Source: Agrypnus murinus (lineage: Eukaryota > Arthropoda > Insecta > Coleoptera > Elateridae). From it: a stretch of DNA of 64,000 nucleotides. Location of the stretch: NCBI GenBank assembly GCA_929113105.1, contig OV816025.1, forward strand, positions 230,680,253-230,744,252. Direction: 5' to 3'. Of this stretch, positions 37,656-47,905 are shown one piece after another; the first letter of the stretch is position 1, and each line of letters starts with the position of its first letter. The notes under the pieces were generated by a model. It was not told the origin of the DNA and did no database searches. It saw only the letters and a program-made list of their open reading frames with translations. The position numbers and the translations under genes are program-made.

Positions 37656-38134
37656 ACAGCTAATTACGTACTTCAAATTCAATGCAATGGAAATCTATAA
37701 ATAAAACGTCAAACGTGTTGTTTTATAGTTCTATTTCGTACTTTTTTAAACGTCCCCAAAATGAAAAGATTGCTGTAGGTAAACAAGTAATAGAAAAAAA
37801 ACTTCTTTTGTCGTTAAAGATAAACTACCCTGTGAACTAAAGTATCATGATTCTGTAAATAGTTATAGTGTACCTGTATCAAATTTTCAGAATTTAATCT
37901 GCCTGGGATACTTGCCGAGAAAATAAGAAAGAAAAATGTCGTCAACTGCATAGGGCTGCAGTTGTAACATATATAGAAAAAGCATTTTTCAATATAGGTA
38001 AGTCACGTTAAATCGGCGCTACTTTGACATCAGACCTCGCTGTTAAATTCTGGACGTACCTTATTGAAATACAGGCTAAGTTAAAAGAGAGAAATGAACT
38101 TTAACTAAACCAAAGTAACAGTATGAAAAACAGT

Positions 38135-38612
38135 TGGCCGTTGTGGTCACTCGCCACAGTGGGCCGTTATGGTCATTTTGGCTGTTGTGGTCACGCTCCA
38201 TAGTTGGCCGTTGTGGTCATTTTGGCCTTTGTGATCACTCACCCTAGTTGGCCGTTGTGGTCATTTTGGCCGTTGTGGTCACTCGCCACAGTTGGCCGTT
38301 ATGGTCATTTTGGCTGTTGTGGTCACGCTCCATAGTTGGCCGTTGTGGTCATTTTGGCCGTTGTGGTCACTCACTCTAGTTGGCCGTTGTGGTCATTTTG
38401 GCCGTTGTGGTCATCGTCACCAGCGACGCCAATACATAAGCGTCGGTGGCCGTTGTGGTCAAAATGGCGGATGGGGTGGAGTTTCTAGTTGGCCGTTGTG
38501 GTCATGGTGGCCGTTATGGTCAAGTTTCGAGTTGGGCGATATGGTCAAATTGGCCGTTGTGGCTGTTGGCCGTTATGGTCACGGAGACCGTTGTGGTTAT
38601 GACCACACCGAG
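38135..38612 (+). repeat. Right minisatellite terminus of the foldback element
   Basis: The same motif as the left terminus, in opposite orientation (TTGGCCGTTGTGGTC on the plus strand). It ends at GGTTATGACCACA against the SINE remnant of E2 (CCGAGGCTGGC). Copy order and spacer sequences mirror the left array, including a conserved GACGCCAATACATAAGCGTC interruption. Confidence 0.85.
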
Positions 38613-39159
38613 GCTGGCAAGTTTGTTTGTATTATTGCTTTTAGAAAGAAAAGTTAGACGCAACATACTCTGCAGACTATTTTTCTGCATTTAATACACC
38701 CAATAATTAAATAAGTCATTTATTAAATTCATTGAAAAAAAATTTCATTTCAGATTTAATCTTTAAATGGAAATAGTAATCATTATGAACAAATAAATAA
38801 CGGTAGGTAACCCAAAATAGTATATTAAGTGGAATTCTGTTATAAGTTGTAACCTCAAGCTGATCACCGGGTGACGATCAGATGAGGGCTTTCCTACACA
38901 ACTACTAAATGTTCTCAACTTTCATTGTATTATAAAAGCTCGCAATGAATTTAATTCTTACTTCTCAAGGCAGGCTTATAAAAATTGATAACTATAAGTA
39001 CCAAATATTACAATCAAAACGTCTCTTTTTAAATTAATATTTAATAAAACTAACAATAAGAATAATTTATTAGAACAGATTTAGAATATCAATTATATTT
39101 ATTATTCACTATGTGATGATGGATGATGAGGCCGTTCCCAACTTTATAGTCTTATAGAC

Positions 39160-39967
39160 TTGAAATCTTTTGTAATGCCTTCAGTATTGGACCAATATAA
39201 AATGTTATATGTTTAAAATGGGGGCACGCCCCCTCGGGGGGTTGAAATCCCCATTTTGTACCCCTAATTTAATAACGCAACCAAATTGAGTGAAATTTAT
39301 GTTGGGAGGGTTCTTGGAGTCGCTGATTATGAATCCAATGAGAAAATTGAAAAATTCAAAGTGGCGGACACCAAAATGGCGGTCCTAAAATAACGGCGTT
39401 TGAGATTGAGAATGCGATTTACGCCGTTTCTATTAATTTTAGAGAAAAGCTCAAAGAGTCAAAAAGTGTTTAAAATGTGATTTTGCAAAGTAATACACCA
39501 TTTTGGTTACCTTATTATGTAATCCTTTCTCTCTGCCCTAGTAGTAGAGTCAATTTTTGCATTAAGTTCTTATTTTTTACTATCTAAAGATAGAGACTTG
39601 AAATCTTTTGTAATGCCTTCAGTACTGGACCAATATAAAATGTTATATGTACCAAATTGAGTGAAATTTATGTTGGGAGGGTTCTTGGAGTCGCTGATTA
39701 TGAATCCAATGAGAAAATTGAAAAATTCAAAGTGGCGGACACCAAAATGGCGGTCCTAAAATAACGGCATTTGAGATTGAGAATGCGATTTACGCCGTTT
39801 CTATTGATTTTAGAGAAAAGCTCAAAGAGTCAAAAAGTGTTTAATATGTGATTTTGCAAAGTAATACACCATTTTGGTTACCTTATTATGTAATCCCTTC
39901 TCTCTGCCCTAGTAGTAGAGTAAATTTTTGCATTACGTTCTTAGTTTTTACTATCTAAAGATAGCGA
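39160..39967. repeat. Tandem duplication within E2
   Basis: The string GACTTGAAATCTTTTGTAAT with its downstream TGCCTTCAGTA occurs at about 39159, 39596 and 39968, while E1 has it once (26222-26252). The ~370-440 bp units share GAGTGAAATTTATGTTGGGA and AAAGTGGCGGACACCAAAAT. No coding content. Confidence 0.75.
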
Positions 39968-40342
39968 CTTGAAATCTTTTGTAATGCCTTCAGTACTGGA
40001 CCAATATAAAATGTAATCTGTTTAAAATGGGGACACGCCCCCTCGGGGGGTTGAAACCCCCATTTTACACTCCCAATTTAATAACTCGGGAAGTTTTACA
40101 TCAACTTGAGCGAAATTCATGTTTAAGGGTTTTTGGGGTTGCTGATTATGAATTCAATGAGAAAATTAAGAAATACAAAATTTTATATATATTTATACAT
40201 ATATATTTTTAAATATAGTTTATTTAGTAGGTACTTATTTATTATTTTATTATTATGTTGTGAACAATTTATAAATATGACTGATGACATAATGCAACAC
40301 TATCATTAAAAACATTAAAAAGTATTTTATATTGGTACAATG

Positions 40343-41639
40343 CGAGGGTTGCGCTGAAAATTGTTATTAGCAAAAAGACCGTTGCATTTTTTAACAAACA
40401 ATCTTTATTGTTTTTCAAAATAATCTCCATTCAGACTAATACACTTGTGCATTATTTGAAACCACTTTTTAAAACATTCGGAAGATTCATTTTCTGAAAG
40501 GTCCTCAAAAATTCTTTGAAATTCTGTAACTGCTGCATCTGCGTTGGAAAATCTTTTACTTCGCATCATTTTTTTAACAGTTGGAAACAAAAAAAAGTCG
40601 CACGGCGCTAGATCTGGGCTATACGGCGGATGAGTTACCAATTGAACTTCCGTATCTTTCAAAAAATCCAATGTTCTGGCAGCAGTGTGGGAGGATGCGT
40701 TGTCATGATGGACTAAGATGTTACGCAAACCGGTCCTTTGTCGACCTGCCTGTAATTTTGCAAACATCTGTGGTAAAGCCACTTCGCAGTACCATTCAGA
40801 ATTAACAGTTCTGCGATCTTTAAGTGGAATAACAGCAACAGGACCACATCGGCGGAAAAAACAGCAATCATTTTCTTCTTGAAGCTTCTGCCACGAATTA
40901 CTTTTGTGGGCAAGTCTTCATCTTCGAATACCCAAACACTAGACTGCTGTTTAGTTTCAGGGTCGTAACTGTATACCCAAGATTCGTCACTAGTTACAAT
41001 GTATGCCACTTGCCTGGAAGCTCCTCCGTCAAATTTTTGCAACATAAATTTACACCAGTCTATTCGAGCCTGTTTTTGACTTTCTGAGAGCAAATGCGAT
41101 ATCCAACGGCTTGCTGGCTTTCTTACTTCAAGATGTTTATGCCAAATGGTATTCACCGCCGAGGATTCAATCTTCACTTCCTACTGAATCTCCCTATAAG
41201 TAATATTTCGATTGGAATGAATCAAGCTTGCCACACGATCAACATTTTCTGAACAGGCAGCTTCTGCAGGTCTTGCTTCGTCTTCTAGCCGTTCTCGCCC
41301 TCGTCGAAATTCGCGGAACCAATGACTAACAGCGGATAATGGAGGGGCAGCAACGCCAAAATCTGCTATCAAATTTTCATGGCTTTGCTGGTATCCTAAC
41401 TGTATTTTATAGTCGTAGAAAATCATAGCTCTAAAGGCAGTTCGCGGAATGCTCATCTTAACTGAATTAAAAATGCACAACTACTTACCTTACAAAATTA
41501 ACTACGTTTCACAAGAAATCGAAACGTTTGACAATTGTGGGTAACGAATGCCAACTAATGCGACATTCAATTGTTGCAATTGTTTCTAGCCAATTGAGCT
41601 TCCATGGCCTGCTACTAACTATTAACAGAGCATCCCTCG
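40343..41639 (-). mobile_element. Degenerate mariner, copy 2 (in E2)
   Basis: Mirror counterpart of the element at 24578-25875. Ends CGAGGGTTGCGCTG (left) and minus-strand CGAGGGATGCTCTG (right). It is better preserved than copy 1 at the 5' repeat. It holds a broken DD34D transposase. Confidence 0.85.
40403..41456 (-). pseudogene. Mariner transposase pseudogene, copy 2
   Basis: From ATG at 41456 (MSIPRTAFRAMIFYDYK) the helix-turn-helix part runs to THE EIQ stop at 41181. The frame resumes with WHKHLEVRKPASRWISHLLS and TSDESWVYSYDPETKQQ, shifts near 40800, and finishes with HHDNASSHTAARTLDFLKDT and PYSPDLAPCDFFLFP, ending SLNGDYFEKQ. All three catalytic D residues survive, with 34-residue spacing. 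The TAG at 41181 and at least one frameshift inactivate it. The lesions differ from those in copy 1, so the two decayed independently. Confidence 0.85.
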
Positions 41640-42599
41640 TATCAACATCCGTATGTCAGATGCGTTTGTTAATTCTTTGCTGGAACTTTTCGATCCTAAA
41701 TTTATGATATTTGTGACGGTAGAAATTCCTTGATAGAAGCTCTTTTAGATCAGCAAGTGTATGTATATGTTGTATTATTAGCAACTACATGTTTCACTTG
41801 TGCCTATACCAATTCTATTGTAGTTAAATAAAATATCCTCGGTTGAAATGACCTTACCATAAAGCCAATCGATACTACCACTTTGTCAAACTTTATGTTG
41901 GCGATTTCTCAGATAGATAGATTAAGGTACGAGTTGCATACAAAGCTTTATGTTGGACTGCTATAATTAGTCTAATCAATTTAGAAAAAATAGCGGAAAG
42001 TTGAGGTAAGTCCATGGATTTTTGCATACGGTTTCCTTGTGGGTTATTAAACAACTCCTTAAAAGTCAACACCTGTAGGTGGTGAGCTCGAAGAAATAAT
42101 GAGGATAAACCACGCCCCCTACCGGTTTTGTCGTTTTTCTCGGAAACCATTAGGGTTATCGAGATAAAGGAGGTTAGGTAAGATAAAGCTTATTTAAAGC
42201 CCTACCAAAAGTGTTCGAATTTTTTTCGTACTTCGCCTTCTTTCTGTGTTATCGAAGAAAGGAGATATGTCATACACGGATCAGCAATTTGCACCAGTAA
42301 ATTTGCTCAAGGAACTTTCTGGCGTAACTTTTTATGGTCCCCTATTGCCATGAAGTAGCTAAGAAAAATTCGTTGAGAACCGGACGCGATCGTGGTATAG
42401 TCATCCTTTATCTTAGCATCTCTTCGGCAAAATCCATCAGGCGATATTATCGATATTCTTGATAGCAGTCGGCTGAAAAATTCGTATTGGCAAGTTAATT
42501 TTAGAAGAGTACCTGCACTACTGAATTTTTGAATCTAACCCAATATGCACAAGGTGTTTCGCCTTTTTTGATATCCTAATTTCCTTTATTTATAAGTTC

Positions 42600-43170
42600 T
42601 TGGTACTAATCATTACGCCTTAAAAGGAGAATTAACGGTACGTTTCAAGCAGTCTTTATGGAATGCTTCGTGTTTAGCTCTGATCAATCTTTTGCGAGAG
42701 TAACTAACGGATACACCAGACTTTAACTAGTTGATGAATATGACCTTAGACCAGCATTTCTGCCCAGGACAACTTAGTTTTAGCCCATGCTACTCGTCGT
42801 TTTGCAGATACTTGTCAGCGTTAACTATGCTGTTTATGAACTAAAATCTTCTTAATCCTCTAGATAACATACAGCCTCAAATCATTATGTCTTGAGGAAA
42901 CTTAACATTAAGCAGTTTTGTTCTAGTTTTACTCTCGCAAAAGAGTAATCAGAGCTAAACAAGAAGCATTCCATAAATACTGCTTGAAACCTAATGTTAA
43001 GTTTCCTCAAGGCCTAATGATTTATACCTATATGTCAGCTGGAGGATTAGTAAGATTTGCGTTCATAGACGGCACAGTTAATGCTGAAAAGTCATTCACA
43101 ATAATTATTGGTTGGTTAAATTTAAATGGCAGATTCACATACGGTTCATTACAAGCATTTAAAAAATAAC
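42600..43170 (+). pseudogene. Tc1-like transposase remnants (E2 copy)
   Basis: Mirror of 23140-23640. The longest piece (42984-43169) reads MKPNVKFPQGLMIYTYMSAG followed by GLVRFAFIDGTVNAEK, the family pattern of a Tc1-like transposase; the W expected in MIWG is replaced. No complete catalytic domain. Confidence 0.55.
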
Positions 43171-44604
43171 TAGAATTAAATATTAAAAATACCAAGAGCG
43201 ATATTAATCTTATATCTTTTTACACGGAAATATAGATTTTATATGCATTCTTTTTGGCCTAATAAATACCCTAAATATAGAATAACCACTTTTCTTTGCT
43301 ACAAGCCAAGATCGGTTTAGGTAGGAAGATAAATACATATATTCTTTTTAACACGTACCGTAAGGAAATTACAGACAAATTTTTAAATTTAATTAAAAAT
43401 GAGATGGAACAAACTCAGCATTTTAAATTAGGCGACAATATTTACTGATTTTACTAGCATTTTCAGAATAATTAACATATTATACAGATTTACATCTATA
43501 ATTATTAGTGAAACTAATCTAACTATTAATAATAATTAATTATTAGGAGTAATACATTTAGATTTTAAAGTAAAGTATGTGGTACTTAGCTATCAATTCA
43601 CTAATCTGTCCCACTAATAGCAGGCTGTTAATATTACTAGCACAATTACCATTAAAATGATGAGAAACACCAGAATCTTAATCAATAGTTAAATCTAATT
43701 TTTCGTCTAAATTTAATTGATCTAAGCGGTCAAGCATTCGTTTAAACATTCTAGAAGGCAATGGAACAGCCAACAGGAAATAGTTAAGTTAGGGAGCCAG
43801 TAAATAATCCAAATAGTCTGGAGAAATAGTCTTACGAAGAAAACAGAACAGACATTTTTTATAGAAAAATTAATTATCTATCTATTTTATTTAAACAATT
43901 TTTTTGTTAAATTAATATTTTAAGAGTTATTACACTGCAATGTTTTCCTGTTTCAGTGAGATGTTAGCCGTTTGCGAATTATTTAGCAAAACTAAAAAGT
44001 GAAAACTTTGCTGTGTAATAACTCTAAAAACGTTAATTTGCAAGCAATTAAAAAATGATGTTTTAATAAAAAAGATAGATAATTTATTTTTCTACAAAAA
44101 AGTCTGTTATATTTTTTTTCGTAGAACCAACCGTTCTCGAGATGTTTTCAAAAACGGGTTTTTTAAAATGGCTACGGAAGCATACCCGTCTCCGCCACAT
44201 CAAATTAGTTTTATACTGACGACCGACCAACTAACAAATTCCAATAATAGAATAGCATGCCTTTTTGCTGATGATAATGAAAGCAAATGATGGCAACAGC
44301 GCCGGTCCTCATGTTATACTTAAAACCTGTGTATAATTTGATATTGGGGCTCACTTTGCGATTAAATCGTATCTAATTATATGGTCCTCACGTCGTCAGT
44401 AGTATAGTGTAGCCTCACTTGGTATTATTATACACAGCAAATAAAACTTTTTTAAATTCAAAGAAATCTGTGTATATTTGCGAGATACATAACTAGAACA
44501 AGTAAACAAGTGATGACAAAAAAATTTGCAAAGCTGTGACCATTTATAAGGGTGGTCCTCATTAACTGTGGTTCATAATATGTCCTCACTTTGATAAGTG
44601 GCCG

Positions 44605-44608
<4 letters not shown>

Positions 44609-44689
<81 letters not shown>
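44609..44689. repeat. (AT)n microsatellite between E2 and the Penelope-like element
   Basis: About 80 bp of AT repeats directly abutting the E2 terminus on the left and the Penelope terminal repeat on the right. Confidence 0.95.
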
Positions 44690-44692
<3 letters not shown>

Positions 44693-44761
44693 ACTTCACT
44701 ACTTTTCCGGGTTTCACTCCGCGTATTCACTATTCGGCTCCTAGAGGAACCAGACAATGGT

Positions 44762-44804
44762 TGACGACGTTTCGGCAAGATCACACTTGCCATCTTCAGG
44801 TCAC
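44762..44804 (-). ncRNA. Hammerhead-ribozyme-like motif, minus-strand terminal repeat
   Basis: On the minus strand: TGAC, CTGAAGA, T, GGCAAG, loop TGTGAT, CTTGCC, GAAACGTC, GTCA. This fits a type I hammerhead with a 4 bp stem I (TGAC/GTCA), conserved CUGANGA and GAAA cores, a 6 bp stem II, and a self-complementary ACGU as a minimal stem III. Minimal hammerheads of this kind are described in Penelope-like elements. An extra U lies between the CUGANGA box and stem II, so activity is uncertain. Confidence 0.5.
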
Positions 44805-45428
44805 TTCTAACTTCCTTCTTCTTCGCGTGGTTACACGATGAAGACTGACGTCTTGTTGCAGCGGTTGGTCTTTATATACGGTTACGGTGTTGCGCATGGT
44901 TGCGGTCGGCTGGTTTTTGGCGCGGCTGCGTGTCATTGGTCTCGCTTGATCCGGTGGCTTTCTCTCGCTTTCCCTTTTATCGTTCTGCTGTGCTGGTTTT
45001 CGCTTCTTGACGGTGATGCTGGTTATAGCTGGTTTCCAAGCTGATGGTAGTCGCTGTGTATCGTCCCTGGTATTAAGATTGTTCGGACGTTTCTCGATCT
45101 CAATGGCTTCTCTTATGGTTCGTCGGGTCTTATGTTGTATATTCGCTAAAACTTTTGTATTTTCGAAATCTATGTTATGAGATGTACCACTTACATGTTG
45201 TGCTAGTGAAGACGTTCTCTCATTTTTGTTGACTGCATTTCGATGTTCTTCTCTTCTTACTTGAATTCTTCTGTTGGTCTGCCCTATGTAGGATTCCCCG
45301 CAGTCTTTACATGGGATCTCGTATACTCCTTGGCTTTCTAGTGGTATTTTTGTTTTTGCGGATGGTAGCATGTTTCCAATCTTTTTGTCGGTGTTGAAGA
45401 TGGTGTCGATGTTGTGTTTTCTCAGCAC
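44796..45428 (-). pseudogene. Penelope C-terminal region with GIY-YIG endonuclease
   Basis: 210 residues. The GIY-YIG signature is readable as GVYEIPCKDC and then SYIGQTNRRI. Next come the conserved RxxEH (RREEH) and SLAQHVSGTSHNIDFENTKV, matching the endonuclease of Penelope-like elements that nicks target DNA to prime reverse transcription. CKDC resembles the Cys pair inserted between GIY and YIG in this group. Upstream in another frame (45440-45757, minus strand) are GYTVYRKSTHTNRYLNAQSH and HHPAQLQ, the segment linking the RT to the endonuclease, with an in-frame stop. The C-terminal basic tail overlaps the terminal repeat. Not functional as a whole because the RT is absent. Confidence 0.85.
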
Positions 45429-45983
45429 TCTACTTATTTTGTCCGTGGTCCCTTTGATGTACGGTAAGTGCGCTTTGGATACCGATGTTTCTTCTTCCTT
45501 TGGCTTTGGGTCCCTTGGTGTTCACGCTTTCTTGATATTTCTGGACGAGAAACCATTTTGTTTTAATGCCAACTTCACCTGTTCTAGTTCTTGATGTTTA
45601 TTATCGTCATCAGTCAATCGTTGTGATCTGGTTATTAATGTCTTGACTACTGACTGTAGTTGCGCTGGGTGGTGATGTGACTGCGCGTTCAGGTAGCGAT
45701 TTGTGTGGGTTGATTTTCGGTATACTGTGTATCCCAGGCTGCCGTCTTCCTTCTTGATTGATAACCAGCATCACCGCCAAGAAGCGAAAACCAGCACAGC
45801 AGAACGATAAAAGGGAAAGCGAGAGAAAGCCACCGGATCAAGCGAGACCAATGACACGCAGCCGCGCCAAAAACCAGCCGACCGCAACCATGCGCAACAC
45901 CGTAACCGTATATAAAGACCAACCGCTGCAACAAGACGTCAGTCTTCATCGTGTAACCACGCGAAGCAGAAGGAAGTTAGAAG

Positions 45984-46025
45984 TGACCTGAAGATGGCAA
46001 GTGTGATCTTGCCGAAACGTCGTCA
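45984..46025 (+). ncRNA. Hammerhead-ribozyme-like motif, plus-strand terminal repeat
   Basis: Same architecture as the motif at 44762-44804, in the inverted repeat copy: CTGAAGA at 45988-45994, GGCAAG (45996-46001) pairing with CTTGCC (46008-46013), GAAACGTC at 46014-46021 and predicted cleavage after GUC. All core bases are identical in both copies although flanking bases differ (CTTCGCG against GAAGCAG). Confidence 0.5.
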
Positions 46026-46126
46026 ACCATTGTCTGGTTCCTCTAGGAGCCGAATAGTGAATACGCGGAGTGAAACCCGGAAAAGTAGTGAAGTATCATA
46101 TAATATCCGCGGAAATTTAAAATGTA

Positions 46127-46133
<7 letters not shown>

Positions 46134-46200
<67 letters not shown>
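46134..46200. repeat. (AT)n microsatellite right of the Penelope-like element
   Basis: About 67 bp of AT repeats at the outer edge of the inverted terminal repeat. The next ~215 bp (46201-46417) show nothing recognisable. Confidence 0.95.
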
Positions 46201-46202
<2 letters not shown>

Positions 46203-46417
46203 CTATATTGTACGCAGAATTAGATTTTAAAGTCGATTTTTTTTATAATTATTGAAAAGCTGAGTTGATATTCGTGATCAGCGTTAAAAACTACATAAAA
46301 TCCATATATCACTTGCTTTGTATCACTTCTGGATTCTGCAACGGATTACAGAAATATAGATCCTAGTAACCAAACTTTTTGAAAGTTTGGTTGAAAATAT
46401 ATGCATTTTATTAAACA

Positions 46418-46865
46418 TTACTTCATTATAAATTCATTATATAACCAATAAACATTAGATAAAGCACAAACACATAGATTTTTATTATGATAGAAACATG
46501 ATACTTCATTAACTTCCGGTAGTGCTGGATGTTCTGGAAATTCAACAATTGACGTTGAAAGATATTTTTGTAAGAATTCCTTTTTTTCACACCCTTTTAC
46601 ATAAATCACTTCAGCTGATGTCGTCGCGTACCGAAGAATGTCTGGAAACATGAACGTCGGAGTCTCGCCTTTAGACCAAGCAATTCAAGCGATTCTTTAT
46701 TAACCAATGTGCTTGTTTTCGGAGTTCTGCAGGTAACGTTGGAAATGGAAAAGGTGGTTTAAATACATAATGAGCTATTTTACAACTATCAGTAGGGAAA
46801 ATAGGAGAGTTCTGGAACCACCCCCCACTCCTGACCTTGACCTTGAACCTATCTCTCTCTAACAC
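46418..46865 (-). pseudogene. Conserved hypothetical protein remnant of virus-like/Maverick-like DNA elements
   Basis: Two adjoining frames: 46865-46671 (KPPFPFPTLPAELRKQAHWL and on to NRLNCLV) and 46660-46418 (SKGETPTFMFPDILRYATTS, AEVIYVKGCEKKEFLQKY, CVCALSNVYWLYNEF). They are separated by a one-base shift near 46671. The order of motifs (a W-L-xx-N segment, an IYVKG-x-EKK segment, then C..H...C/A-x-NV) resembles an uncharacterised protein I associate with PolB-bearing mobile elements in arthropods. Function unknown. No ATG fits the start, so it is a broken copy. Assigned from memory of the pattern only. Confidence 0.4.
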
Positions 46866-47131
46866 ATGGTGAACTTGAAACTATCTGTCACCTAAACGTG
46901 GCAACACCGCATTCTCAAGGTCGCCAATATGGCACCACCGCATTCTCAAGGTCAACAAGATTGCAACACCGCATTCTCAAGGCCATCAGTATGGCAACAA
47001 CGCATTCTCAAGGTCATCAATATGGCAACAACGCATTCTCAAGGCCATCAATATGTCAACACCGCATTCTCAAGGCCCTCAGTATGGCAACAATGTTATG
47101 ACCTTGAACTCAAGACCACTCTTCAAGGTCA
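46832..47131. promoter_or_regulatory. Cluster of FTZ-F1/ERR-type half-sites upstream of the BIR gene
   Basis: Exact matches to YCAAGGYCR (either strand) start at 46832, 46838 (overlapping pair), 46915, 46946, 46977, 47008, 47039, 47099 and 47123; 47070 misses by one base. This is the extended monomer half-site bound by FTZ-F1 (NR5A) and ERR-type nuclear receptors. The nearest downstream gene starts at 47196. The sites are directly visible; receptor binding is inferred. Confidence 0.55.
46899..47092 (+). repeat. 31-bp minisatellite with a YCAAGGYCR site in nearly every unit
   Basis: Six tandem units of exactly 31 bp (consensus starts GGCAACACCGCATTCTCAAG). Each contains TCAAGGTCR, TCAAGGCCA or, in the last unit, TCAAGGCCC. 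The sites start at 46915, 46946, 46977, 47008, 47039 and 47070. 31 bp is not a multiple of three, and the two overlapping open frames here are by-products of the repeat. Confidence 0.9.
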
Positions 47132-47160
47132 TTAAACACCATTCAAAGTCAAGCTTTAGA

Positions 47161-47169
47161 TATATATAG
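47161..47169 (+). promoter_or_regulatory. TATA box before the BIR gene
   Basis: TATATATAG lies 35 bp before the predicted start codon at 47196, leaving a very short leader. An earlier ATG at 47189 opens a 22-codon overlapping frame in another register (stop 47255-47257), which could reduce or regulate translation of the BIR ORF. Confidence 0.5.
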
Positions 47170-47195
47170 CAGGTCGCATGTATTGAAAATGCAAA

Positions 47196-47477
47196 ATGTG
47201 TGTAGAAGCGAGCTTACAGAATACGTGCTTGACAGAACGAGTGTTATCATTTCGTAATTGGAAGGGTATACAAACCCCAAAATCTTTAGCTGAGGCCGGA
47301 TTTGTCTATATGGGGCGTGAAGATAGAGTAGAATGTTTTTATTGCCGAGTGAACATTTTCAAATGGGAACCTTCGGATAGTCCAATCGTAGAACACCTGA
47401 AATGGTCACCACATTGCGTGTTTGCAAACGTGTTAGCACCCATAAACGCTGAAAGCGGTAGAGACGTTTGCGGTTAA
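47196..47477 (+). CDS. Single-BIR-domain protein (IAP-like), 93 aa
   Basis: A complete baculoviral IAP repeat covers residues about 14-80: ERVLSFRNW, then SLAEAGFVYMGREDRVECFY and WEPSDSPIVEHLKW. Zinc ligands are C47, C50, H67 and C74 with exact CX2CX16HX6C spacing, and the LAEAGFxYxGxxDxVxCF core is intact. BIR proteins bind caspases or IAP antagonists and block apoptosis. Small single-BIR forms occur in insects (survivin-like) and in insect DNA viruses. There is no RING finger or second BIR, unlike most IAP-family E3 ligases. The ORF has a TATA box 35 bp upstream and is 35 bp from the next ORF on the same strand, a compact virus-like layout. Whether it opposes apoptosis cannot be told from sequence. 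Confidence 0.85.
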   Translation: MCVEASLQNTCLTERVLSFRNWKGIQTPKSLAEAGFVYMGREDRVECFYCRVNIFKWEPSDSPIVEHLKWSPHCVFANVLAPINAESGRDVCG

Positions 47478-47512
47478 TAGAAGATACAACATAGAATATA
47501 ACACTAAGGAAG

Positions 47513-47905
47513 ATGTTACCAATCAAGGTGGTAATATTATTAGCAACCTTGTACGAGGGTGTAGTGTACGTTGCAAAACTTCCAGACACAACAGCAGCTT
47601 TTATTTCATACAACTTCAATACGAGTGTGTGGTATGGAATGCAACTGGTGACGTTGCAACACATGGGAATGTTTAAACACGAGGTCGGCAATAGAACGCA
47701 AGAAGTACGATTCAGGGTCAAATTCGTGTACCCAACATATACCATGGATAGTGAGTGGCAAACCCTCGGGAATAGTCCGGTAGAACAATGTAAAGTCAGC
47801 AGCGAAACGTGTTGCGCTTCAGTGGCGACCTTGGGCACCCTGTTAATCGCAGTAGTTGGTGTAAGCATGGGAACATATTGTATCGCTCGTTATCGTTACC
47901 ACTAA
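47513..47905 (+). CDS. Small predicted type I membrane glycoprotein, 130 aa
   Basis: The N-terminus MLPIKVVILLATLYEGVVYV looks like a signal peptide with possible cleavage near residue 21. The middle region carries two N-glycosylation sequons (N36-T-S and N60-R-T) and a few cysteines (C93, C100, C101). A hydrophobic segment at about 102-123 (SVATLGTLLIAVVGVSMGTY) is followed by a short basic tail (ARYRYH). The predicted topology is outside-in with a tiny cytoplasmic end. No homology recognised. It follows the BIR ORF by 35 bp on the same strand. The antisense 169-codon frame is a shadow. Confidence 0.55.
   Translation: MLPIKVVILLATLYEGVVYVAKLPDTTAAFISYNFNTSVWYGMQLVTLQHMGMFKHEVGNRTQEVRFRVKFVYPTYTMDSEWQTLGNSPVEQCKVSSETCCASVATLGTLLIAVVGVSMGTYCIARYRYH

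Larger units (their letters stand above)
31238..38612. mobile_element. Foldback-type element with minisatellite inverted termini
   Basis: Both ends are arrays of a GACCACAACGGCCAA motif, in opposite orientation (31238-31695 and 38135-38612). The inverted repeats continue inward (31696-31832 plus 34323-34642 against 37660-38000). Long tandem-repeat termini resemble the Foldback (FB)/Galileo type of element in Drosophila; that relationship is structural analogy only. It sits inside the SINE of E2, and E1 has no copy. Its middle is filled with other insertions: a 2.5 kb inverted-repeat element, LINE pieces and a mariner. No FB transposase was recognised. Confidence 0.6.
44690..46133 (-). mobile_element. 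Penelope-like retroelement, 5' truncated, with inverted terminal repeat
   Basis: The minus strand carries the C-terminal part of a Penelope polyprotein with a GIY-YIG endonuclease, followed by a terminal repeat ending GAAGTATCAT next to (AT)n. At 45757/45758 the sequence inverts and the same terminal repeat runs on the plus strand to 46133, again ending in an (AT)n tract. Inverted or partial terminal repeats are characteristic of Penelope-like elements. The RT domain is missing through 5' truncation. Confidence 0.85.

Noticed and set aside
46899..47092. CRISPR-like regular repeats
   Set aside because: Units are contiguous 31-bp tandem repeats without unique spacers, in a eukaryotic context.
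46898..47135. Two overlapping ORFs with repeated ATPHSQG/FSRPS peptides
   Set aside because: Produced by the 31-bp minisatellite, whose unit length shifts the frame at each copy.
47359..47868. 169-codon minus-strand ORF
   Set aside because: Antisense to the BIR and membrane-protein ORFs, which have domain or topology support and a TATA box on the plus strand.
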